Assembly: GCA_009785605.1 (NCBI GenBank)
Contig: WQVY01000008.1
Span: 1-51,821, forward strand
DNA length: 51,821 bases
Origin: Defluviitaleaceae bacterium
Lineage (GTDB): Bacteria; Bacillota; Clostridia; Lachnospirales; WQUN01
Reading direction: 5' to 3'
Below the pieces are notes generated by a model that was given only the letters and a program-made list of their open reading frames with translations, did no database searches and was not told the DNA's origin. Positions within the stretch are counted from its first letter, which is position 1. Each line of letters starts with the position of its first letter. Of this stretch, positions 34,846-41,505 are shown in pieces. Position numbers and translations under genes: made by a program.

Positions 34846-34874
34846 GGCTTAATAATAAGTAATAACCTTACCCG

Positions 34875-34898
34875 AAACCGCGCAAAGCGCGGTTTTTT
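34875..34898 (+). terminator. terminator of the CD3324 gene
   Basis: AAACCGCGC, loop AAA, GCGCGGTTT, then T-run. It starts 29 nt after the stop codon. Confidence 0.9.
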
Positions 34899-34918
34899 TG
34901 TTGGATACAATACCACTA

Positions 34919-34949
34919 TTGACATTAACGCTACGTTATAGTTTATCAT
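34919..34949 (+). promoter_or_regulatory. MerR-type promoter of the TipA-like gene
   Basis: -35 TTGACA (34919-34924), 19-nt spacer, -10 TATCAT (34944-34949). The spacer has the dyad TAACGctaCGTTA. This is the typical TipA/MerR operator arrangement and predicts autoactivation. A MITE follows before the gene. Confidence 0.8.
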
Positions 34950-34968
34950 AGCAGTTGTGGGCCACACG

Positions 34969-35071
34969 TATAACAATCGCACCTTTAAACGGTCCAGTCC
35001 GAGCCGAAATCGCGAACGCTTCAACGCGTTTTCGGCGACAGACAGGACTGATTTAAAGTACGATTGTTATA
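34969..35071. mobile_element. MITE-like element, family A, in the TipA leader
   Basis: 103 nt beginning TATAACAATCGC and ending CGATTGTTATA, with core CGAACGCTTCAACGCG. It lies between the MerR-type promoter and the GTG at 35087, only 15 nt before the latter. Confidence 0.8.
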
Positions 35072-35086
35072 ACTAGCTTTCGCGAG

Positions 35087-35854
35087 GTGAAAAAAATAAA
35101 CTACACAATTAATAAACTAGCCAAGCTGGCAGGCATAAGCACAAGAACACTACGCCACTACGACGATATGGGGCTACTATCGCCGGCCCGTTCCCACTCA
35201 AATGGGTACCGCATATACACTCAAAGTGAAGTTGACAACCTTCAACACATACTTTTTTACCGTGAGCTTGGCGTACCCCTGGACGAGATTAAACAAATCC
35301 TGGGTACAGGAAACTTTGACGGTGAGCTAGCGCTCAAGAGCCACCTGGCACAGCTTATCTCCAAAAGAAAGCAGCTAGACGCATTAATCGCAAATGTAAA
35401 AAAGACGCTATCAGCGCAGAAAGGTGAAATAATTATGCAAAATAACGAAAAATTCGAAGGCTTCATCCACAAGCTGGTCGAAGACAACGAAAGCCAATAC
35501 GGCAAGGAAATCCGCGAAAAATACGGTGACAATACCATTAACAGCTCCAACGCCAAGCTCAAAAACATGACACAGGAGCAGTACGCCAAAGCCGAAACCC
35601 TATCCACAGAGCTTAACCAGACACTCAAAGATGCATATGCACTAGGCGACCCGTCCAGCCAGTTAGCCCAAAAAGCCTGCGAGTTGCACAAGCAGTGGCT
35701 ATGCATATACTGGGACAGTTATAGCAAGCAAGCTCATGAAGGCATTACCCAGATGTATGTAGATGACCCACGTTTTACTGCGTACTACGACAAAATTGCA
35801 CCAGGATGCGCAGTATTTTTAAGGGATGCGGTGGCTGTTTTTACACGCTCATAG
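35087..35854 (+). CDS. TipA-like MerR regulator with TipAS antibiotic-binding domain
   Basis: 255 aa. HTH 1-75 (YTINKLAKLAGISTRTLRHY), dimer helix to about 110, TipAS domain 117-255 (FEGFIHKLVEDNESQYGKEI; YYDKIAPGCAVFLRDAV). The start is odd: GTG at 35087 is itself inside GAGGTG, while this GAGGTG stands six nt before ATA, where homologues start. An internal in-frame ATG (35435) follows AAAGGTG by 8 nt and would yield the free TipAS domain, as known in Streptomyces. TipA proteins sense thiopeptides and other drugs. Probable targets are unknown. Confidence 0.88.
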   Translation: MKKINYTINKLAKLAGISTRTLRHYDDMGLLSPARSHSNGYRIYTQSEVDNLQHILFYRELGVPLDEIKQILGTGNFDGELALKSHLAQLISKRKQLDALIANVKKTLSAQKGEIIMQNNEKFEGFIHKLVEDNESQYGKEIREKYGDNTINSSNAKLKNMTQEQYAKAETLSTELNQTLKDAYALGDPSSQLAQKACELHKQWLCIYWDSYSKQAHEGITQMYVDDPRFTAYYDKIAPGCAVFLRDAVAVFTRS

Positions 35855-35887
35855 TTTTGACAAACAAATATCTATGTATCATAATCG

Positions 35888-35915
35888 AAGCGGCAGTCCT
35901 ATGATTGCCGCTTTT
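35888..35915 (+). terminator. terminator of the TipA-like gene
   Basis: AAGCGGCA/TGCCGCTT stem with 10-nt loop followed by TT. It lies 34 nt after the stop. Confidence 0.7.
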
Positions 35916-35943
35916 GATATATAAATCGCTGGGAGGTTTACAT

Positions 35944-36894
35944 ATGCAACCAATAACCGCAAAAACCGTGTACGACAAAATTGTTAATAATATGGAGGCC
36001 GTAGTCATCGGCCGCAAAGAATCTATCCGCCTTGCAGTTGTGGCTATGCTTGCCGGGGGGCATGTGTTGTTGGAAGATGTACCCGGCTCGGGCAAGACGT
36101 TGCTTGCAAAGTCACTTGCGGCCTCTGTAGGCTGCGTGTTCAAGCGCATTCAGTTTACCCCAGACATGCTGCCTTCTGATATTACGGGCATCAACTATTT
36201 TAACTTGAAGACATCGGAGTTCGAACTTTCGCAGGGGCCTATTTTTGCAAATATTATATTGGCAGACGAAATCAACCGCGCAACACCCAAGACACAGGCT
36301 GGCCTACTCGAATGTATGGAAGAACGGCAAGTAACTATAGACACAGTAACACACCAACTACCTCCGCCGTTTATGGTTATCGCCACACAAAACCCAATAG
36401 ATACCCAAGGTGTATTCCCACTGCCAGAAGCGCAGCTTGACCGCTTCACATTCAAAATACCAATGCGATACACTACCCACGACGATACAGTCGAGATTTT
36501 AAAGACCCACCAAAAACAGCCACCTACCCTAGCCCCTGTAGTGTCTGAAGATGAAATTATTAGCGCCCAGGCCACAATACCAGATATTTTTGTACACCAC
36601 GACATCATGAGCTACATTGTAAGCCTTGCAGAGGCCACCCGTGTCCATGAAGGTGTGATACTAGGTGTAAGTGCGCGGGGTGCTTTGGTGCTTATGCGTG
36701 TAGCGCAAACATTTGCAGCGATAAACAGCCGCAACTATGTAATACCAGACGATGTAAAACAAGCAGCAACTCCCGTGTTAGCACACCGGCTTATACTAAA
36801 AGGCTCAGAGCGTATTAAGAAAACCGCCAGCGAGGACATAATCACAGAAATCATAAACAGCACAGTCGTACCAACAGAGTTTTTGCAAAGCTGA
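35944..36894 (+). CDS. MoxR-family AAA ATPase
   Basis: 316 aa from ATG 35944 (GGGAGG upstream). Walker A DVPGSGKTLLAKSLA, Walker B IILADEINRATPKTQAGLLE, and sensor region AIDTQGVFPLPEAQLDRF-like (IATQNPIDTQGVFPLPEAQL). MoxR ATPases act as chaperones that help assemble complexes with DUF58 and VWA proteins. Its TGA overlaps the ATG of the DUF58 gene. Together with the next two genes it forms the common MoxR-DUF58-DUF4129 module. Confidence 0.93.
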   Translation: MQPITAKTVYDKIVNNMEAVVIGRKESIRLAVVAMLAGGHVLLEDVPGSGKTLLAKSLAASVGCVFKRIQFTPDMLPSDITGINYFNLKTSEFELSQGPIFANIILADEINRATPKTQAGLLECMEERQVTIDTVTHQLPPPFMVIATQNPIDTQGVFPLPEAQLDRFTFKIPMRYTTHDDTVEILKTHQKQPPTLAPVVSEDEIISAQATIPDIFVHHDIMSYIVSLAEATRVHEGVILGVSARGALVLMRVAQTFAAINSRNYVIPDDVKQAATPVLAHRLILKGSERIKKTASEDIITEIINSTVVPTEFLQS

Positions 36895-37961
36895 TGGCTA
36901 GCGGCATTCTTATTTTACTAATAATTATTATCGCGTCTTTTTTTGCGCTGCGGTATGTTGGGATTAATAGAATCGCATACAGGCGATATTTTTCGCTGCC
37001 GGGAACATTTGAAGGCGAGACACTGATGCTGGTAGAAGAGATACAAAACCGCTTTTTTCTGCCGCTTTTACGTGTTGATGTGGACGCATATATGTACAAG
37101 GAGCTGCGCCTTACAAGCCATGTACAAATGGAAAGCGGTATGCAGGAGTTTACCAGCCGTTTTTATTTGCCGCCGTTTACACTGGTAAGACGCTCGATTC
37201 CGGTGCAATGTATGAAGCGCGGATATTATGAGCTAGACTCTGTATACATACGGGGCAAAAGCCGTACAGCTAAGGCTAGGCTGTTTGTATACCCTCGGGC
37301 ACTGCCATTTAATGAAAGTAACCCAATGGAAAACGCTATGCAGAGCCTATTACAATCTGACAGGCGGCTATTTGTTGACCCTTTTAGCTTTTCTGGCGTA
37401 CGAGAGTACCGCCCAGGGGACCCCTTCCGTAGCATCAACTATAAAGCAACTGCCAAAACCGGTGAGCTTAAAGTCAACGAGCGGGACTTTTTCTCTAGCC
37501 GCAGCTTTATGGTGTACATAGATTTCCAACTGCCTTCGTATCCAAAAACAATATCCACGCAGAAATATACTCAGATGATGGAAAAATCCCTTTCGTATGT
37601 TGCCGATATGGTTAATAAGTCCATTAGCCAAGGCTACAGTGTAGGGTTCGCCGCCAATTGCAAGAAGTTACTTGGCCGCGAAAATCATATCCGCTACCCC
37701 ATGCGGCGCGGAGGGGAGCATTATATAGAAATCTTGCAGGAAATGGCATGCATACGTATATCTGGCGGCTGCTCTTTTTTATGGCTATTGCAACAGGACA
37801 TAGACAGCCTATGGAATGTAGATGTGTATATTGTTACGGCCAACACCTACGAAGACAACTACTATAACTTTGAAGATATTATTGCAGCGCTAAAAAGCAA
37901 GGGGAACCACGTAACAATTTTGGCACCAGATACCGATAGTAACGGGGAGGATATGGCATGA
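36894..37961 (+). CDS. DUF58 domain protein
   Basis: 355 aa. An N-terminal hydrophobic segment (residues 3-20), a beta-rich region, then the DUF58 signature FSGVREYRPGDPFRSINYKA followed by TAKTGELKVNERDF. The rest is VWA-like. It overlaps MoxR (TGATG) and the next gene (ATGA), so strict coupling is likely. These proteins work with MoxR at the membrane; the exact client is unknown. Confidence 0.92.
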   Translation: MASGILILLIIIIASFFALRYVGINRIAYRRYFSLPGTFEGETLMLVEEIQNRFFLPLLRVDVDAYMYKELRLTSHVQMESGMQEFTSRFYLPPFTLVRRSIPVQCMKRGYYELDSVYIRGKSRTAKARLFVYPRALPFNESNPMENAMQSLLQSDRRLFVDPFSFSGVREYRPGDPFRSINYKATAKTGELKVNERDFFSSRSFMVYIDFQLPSYPKTISTQKYTQMMEKSLSYVADMVNKSISQGYSVGFAANCKKLLGRENHIRYPMRRGGEHYIEILQEMACIRISGGCSFLWLLQQDIDSLWNVDVYIVTANTYEDNYYNFEDIIAALKSKGNHVTILAPDTDSNGEDMA

Positions 37962-38644
37962 AGATGCTTGCAATTGTCCGCGAAAACAAAACAGCATTTG
38001 TGTTGTTTGTAGCCGCCTTGGCTGCTGTAGTTGGTATAAATATTGTATTTTTTATAACTGGCGGGACCAATCTTTATTTGTTTATTGTATTGGCGGCGTC
38101 GTTTGTATGGCTGTATTTCCAACTGCGTATGCTTGTAAAAATATTGCGCAGGTATGGGATCAAAAACCCTATTACTTCGCGCATTGGCAAGTTTATTGGT
38201 AGGCTTGCCGGTTTGTTGGTTGTTTTTTTGGGGAGTATCTTTGCGCCTATGATACGCAAGTTGCAAGGCATACGGCTACCCAAGCTGCGCGCGGCCAACC
38301 GTATTACGGTATTTCAAGACGAAAAAGTCCGGTTGTCTTCCCCAAGAAAACGCAACCCTTTCCGCCCTATGAAGTGGGGCAGCTTACAATCGCATCGTGA
38401 GCGTATACGGTTTATATATATATCATTTTTGCGGCAACGCATTAAAAAAGGGGCCATTGTCCTGCCTTACGAGACTCCCAACGAACTGTACATAAAATTT
38501 ACTAGTGGCGATGATACAGATGCAGTATCCCAGTTGTTTGCGCTATACAATACAGCGCGATATGCAGATACCAACACGTTTATACAAAAAGAGGAAGTAG
38601 AAACCGTACTACCATGTGCATCCAAGCGGTTGAGATTAAAGTAG
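37958..38644 (+). CDS. membrane protein with DUF4129-like C-terminus
   Basis: 228 aa. Two or three membrane helices (about 12-32, 38-58, 78-100), a basic stretch, then HRERIRFIYISFLRQRIKKG and LPYETPNELYIKFTSGDDTD, which matches the DUF4129 tail of TgpA-like proteins. The transglutaminase core that usually sits between is absent. It completes the MoxR-DUF58 operon, and starts 7 nt after GGGGAGG. Confidence 0.78.
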   Translation: MKMLAIVRENKTAFVLFVAALAAVVGINIVFFITGGTNLYLFIVLAASFVWLYFQLRMLVKILRRYGIKNPITSRIGKFIGRLAGLLVVFLGSIFAPMIRKLQGIRLPKLRAANRITVFQDEKVRLSSPRKRNPFRPMKWGSLQSHRERIRFIYISFLRQRIKKGAIVLPYETPNELYIKFTSGDDTDAVSQLFALYNTARYADTNTFIQKEEVETVLPCASKRLRLK

Positions 38645-38691
38645 ACTGTGTTAAAATAGAATGTGTGACATTGATATGGAGGCGTTGTGTA

Positions 38692-39387
38692 TTGATAAAA
38701 GTACAGAATCTGGTAAAGCACTATGGCGACAACCCAGTGCTGTCGGATGTAACATTTGAAATAGCATCTCAAGAAATTTTTGCACTACTGGGCCCGTCTG
38801 GTGCGGGCAAGACAACAATTATTAATATCCTCACCCAGCAGCTACAACCAGACAGCGGGGAAGTGGAAGTTGCCGTAACACCGCGCCAGGTAGGGCTGAT
38901 GTTGGATGCCGGCGGGCTATACCCACACCTCAACTGCCTAGAAAACCTTAATTTATATGCAAGAATCTACGGCCTGCCTATATCCAGGAGCTTGGAAGTA
39001 TTGCAAAGTGTAGGGTTGGAAGCTTCTGCAAATAAAGTAGTTTCTGAATTGTCGCGTGGGATGGGCCAGCGCTTGGCACTGGCAAGGGCTATATTGTACT
39101 CACCCAAGCTACTAATATTAGACGAGCCTACCAGCGCACTTGACCCCGGCACTGCACGTGGAATATGTAAACTGCTGCAACAGTTGCGAGACGATGGCGC
39201 TACTATTTTCTTAACCACCCACAATATGGACGAGGCGCTTAAACTATGCGACCGTGTTGCATTGCTTCACAAGGGTGAAATTGTTGTGCAAGGTGCACCG
39301 GTTGACTTATGCGAACAACACAATGCCTTGCGCACCGTGCCAGACTTGGAAGCTGTGTTCTTGCAGCTTACGGGGGTAGAACTATGA
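38692..39387 (+). CDS. ABC transporter ATP-binding protein (ABC-2 type)
   Basis: 231 aa from TTG 38692, nine nt after GGAGG. Walker A LLGPSGAGKTTIINIL, signature ELSRGMGQRLALARA, Walker B LLILDEPTSALD, H-loop TTHNMDEALKLCDRV. The ATPase of an exporter pair: its stop overlaps the ATG of the permease (ATGA). Substrate unknown. Confidence 0.93.
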   Translation: MIKVQNLVKHYGDNPVLSDVTFEIASQEIFALLGPSGAGKTTIINILTQQLQPDSGEVEVAVTPRQVGLMLDAGGLYPHLNCLENLNLYARIYGLPISRSLEVLQSVGLEASANKVVSELSRGMGQRLALARAILYSPKLLILDEPTSALDPGTARGICKLLQQLRDDGATIFLTTHNMDEALKLCDRVALLHKGEIVVQGAPVDLCEQHNALRTVPDLEAVFLQLTGVEL

Positions 39388-40127
39388 AAAATACAAAGGC
39401 TATATTTTTTAAACAGTTCCAAAGCCTCCTAAGAAACCCCGGGATGATAGTACAGGCCATACTGTTTTTGGTACTGGTTATAATCATGACATTCCTTATT
39501 GGGGGATACGAAGACACAGATTGCGAATCTTGCATCCCCGCATATGTATGTACCCCATGCCTGGAAGGCAATACGTATACAAGCGCCGCTGACCCGTCTC
39601 TTACTGGGTTATTTACGGTTATGTTTGTGGGTTTTGCCTTGGTTGGGTCAGCATCTGCATTGGTTATCGAAGACAAGACAACACAAAACCTACGGTTTAT
39701 GGCCATGGCAGATGTCAAGCCGTGGCAGTACCTGGTGGGTACGGTTGTTAGCATGGCTATACTTTCGGTGGGGATACTTGCATTGTATGCATTGGTGGGG
39801 CGCTACTTGGGTGTGCAGATGATATGGTTTATGGCCATCACCATGTCTGGTGCAATAGTTTCTATTTTGCTTGGGCTTGTTGTGGGCTTGTCCAAAGCCC
39901 CAGGCTTGACTACACTTTTGAGCCTGGTTTTGGGGCTTGGACCAATGCTATCCGGCTTCAACGAAGCTCTAGCACGGGTACTACGTTTTACATTTACCCA
40001 GCAGGTAAACCTGGCCGTTAGCGACTTAAGCGCAGACTTGAGTACTAACTTTATGATAATAGGGGCAAACGGGGCGGTTATACTTTTACTTTTTGTGTGG
40101 ATGCACCGCAAGGGCGTGCTGGGGTAA
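39384..40127 (+). CDS. ABC-2 type permease
   Basis: 247 aa from ATG 39384. About six helices (22-40, 75-97, 112-135, 140-165, 170-190, 218-240). The first extracellular loop has an unusual cysteine set (DTDCESCIPAYVCTPCLEGN), perhaps disulphides or metal. The TAA stop is inside the 33-nt element that begins at 40122. It forms an exporter with the preceding ATPase. Confidence 0.88.
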   Translation: MKNTKAIFFKQFQSLLRNPGMIVQAILFLVLVIIMTFLIGGYEDTDCESCIPAYVCTPCLEGNTYTSAADPSLTGLFTVMFVGFALVGSASALVIEDKTTQNLRFMAMADVKPWQYLVGTVVSMAILSVGILALYALVGRYLGVQMIWFMAITMSGAIVSILLGLVVGLSKAPGLTTLLSLVLGLGPMLSGFNEALARVLRFTFTQQVNLAVSDLSADLSTNFMIIGANGAVILLLFVWMHRKGVLG

Positions 40128-40154
40128 AAAGGTTTATCGGTAACATCAAAACCC
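40122..40154 (+). repeat. 33-nt 3'-end element
   Basis: GGGTAAAAAGG, TTTATCGGTA, ACATCAAAACCC. The permease stop TAA (40125-40127) lies in its first bases. About 29 of 34 positions match the element at 22991-23024 on the minus strand, where the DUF6273 gene ends. Confidence 0.7.
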
Positions 40155-40160
40155 AAATAC

Positions 40161-40523
40161 CTAATATTTCCTGTGCTCGCAGGTCTCGCATGGGTCGTTG
40201 TCGTGAACAGTGCCGCATTTGCACCTGAAGTACTTTACTAGCTTGTGACCAAGCAATGTGAGTAATGCCACCGGTATTATTACCATCGTAAGCACAAGGA
40301 TATCCCCCACAATGTGGTTAAATAACCCGTGCGAATGGGCTGCATGTGCACCCTCGCAGTAACTGTGACTATGTGAGTGCTCAAAGAAGCGCCCCGCAAA
40401 CGGGAATATTATGTACATTGGTAGAAGCGCAGCTATGATATGCGTAAACAGGCATATCACATAGCCTATCCCCATGCCTTGGAATAGCCTTCTTGTTTTT
40501 ACTTTTTGGTTGGTTTTAGTCAT
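40161..40523 (-). CDS. His-rich two/three-helix membrane protein
   Basis: 120 aa. Helices at about 18-42 and 70-92. Between them lies a histidine-rich loop (FEHSHSHSYCEGAHAAHSHG), and the C-terminus has CKCG and CETCEH pairs. This suggests binding of zinc, nickel or copper. No transporter family is recognised. It uses a leader-element ribosome site and converges on the ABC-2 permease gene. Confidence 0.75.
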   Translation of the reverse strand: MTKTNQKVKTRRLFQGMGIGYVICLFTHIIAALLPMYIIFPFAGRFFEHSHSHSYCEGAHAAHSHGLFNHIVGDILVLTMVIIPVALLTLLGHKLVKYFRCKCGTVHDNDPCETCEHRKY

Positions 40524-40525
40524 TT

Positions 40526-40567
40526 TTAATTCATGCCTCCTTCGTCGGCGGAATAAATAGGTTGGTA
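40526..40567 (-). repeat. 42-nt leader element
   Basis: Minus strand TACCAACCTATTTATTCCGC, CGACGAAGGAGGC, ATGAATTAA, directly before the ATG (40523) of the His-rich membrane protein. The frame would read YQPIYSADEGGMN-stop. Confidence 0.9.
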
Positions 40568-40611
40568 TGGGTTATATATTTATATGGATATAGTGTGGGT
40601 TTTACTACAAA

Positions 40612-40668
40612 AAGAGAGTCACCTTGAAATTTTATTGCTGCGAGCAATGTTTCAGGGTGACTCTTTTA
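40612..40668. terminator. long hairpin in the divergent intergenic region
   Basis: AAGAG, TCACC, TGAAA and TATTGCT/AGCAAT, TTTCA, GGTGACTCTT form a stem of about 20 bp followed by TT. It lies upstream of both flanking genes, so it may end a small transcript or act as attenuator. Confidence 0.5.
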
Positions 40669-40683
40669 TGTTGTAAATTACGC

Positions 40684-40713
40684 TTGATTTTTACATTACC
40701 AATGTGGTAATAT
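40684..40713 (+). promoter_or_regulatory. promoter and operator of the CPBP gene
   Basis: -35 TTGATT (40684-40689), 18-nt spacer, -10 TAATAT (40708-40713). A perfect dyad ATTACCaatgtGGTAAT (40695-40711) overlaps the -10, a likely repressor site. Confidence 0.55.
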
Positions 40714-40748
40714 AACCACACAAGAAATGTTTGTATGGGAGGTATGCA

Positions 40749-41462
40749 ATGGTAGAAATAATGCAGTATGAGAAACTTCACCACATACTACTCCTGGTCT
40801 TTTTAATTAGTTGGTATGTAGCAATACCTTTGATTATCTCGGCACGGCGGCGTGGCGTTACGCTTTCGGGTATAACCTCTTTGCAGGAAAACCAAAAGGA
40901 TGATTTCTGGATTAAAAATGCGACTACATACTGGGGTATTACATTGGCTTTACTGATTATTTCTCTACTCCTTGGCATTAGTATCTATGATATTGGATTT
41001 CGTAGTATTAGCCTACATCAAAATACTTGGGTTACAACTATTGCGCTTGTTTTGGGTGGGTTATATACAATTATTATATTAATTTCTATGTTGGTGCTAA
41101 AGTACAATAAAGATGAGCCAGAGGTTAGTCTGTATTCACAAACAAAAAAAGGGCGGCTCACTATGTTATATACCGCTGCTACTGCCGGTGTTTGCGAAGA
41201 AATTATTTATCGGGGCTTTCTATTTTTTCTTATACAATCAATTTTTTCAAATATACCAACGCTACTCGTATTAATAGTTTCATCTGTTATATTTGGGTGC
41301 GTACATGTTTATCAGGGTGCAAGTGGGATTGCAAGAACTACAGTAATTGGGCTTATTTTTGGACTCTTATTTTTGGCAACGGACAGTTTAATACTGCCCA
41401 TGTTTTTGCATTTCCTTATTGATATTGCAGCTATAACTTCGCTTTATGAACGTACTGTATAA
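40749..41462 (+). CDS. CPBP-family intramembrane metalloprotease
   Basis: 237 aa from ATG 40749, 6 nt after GGGAGG. Seven or eight helices. The motif EEIIYRGFLFF (two Glu plus Arg) and a later HFLIDIAA are the CPBP/Rce1 active-site motifs. Bacterial members act in bacteriocin self-immunity or membrane protein processing. Own promoter; PepF follows after 43 nt. Confidence 0.9.
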   Translation: MVEIMQYEKLHHILLLVFLISWYVAIPLIISARRRGVTLSGITSLQENQKDDFWIKNATTYWGITLALLIISLLLGISIYDIGFRSISLHQNTWVTTIALVLGGLYTIIILISMLVLKYNKDEPEVSLYSQTKKGRLTMLYTAATAGVCEEIIYRGFLFFLIQSIFSNIPTLLVLIVSSVIFGCVHVYQGASGIARTTVIGLIFGLLFLATDSLILPMFLHFLIDIAAITSLYERTV

Positions 41463-41505
41463 GAATAGAAAAAATTAGGTTCCAAATAAAGGAGGATAAA
41501 TAACA

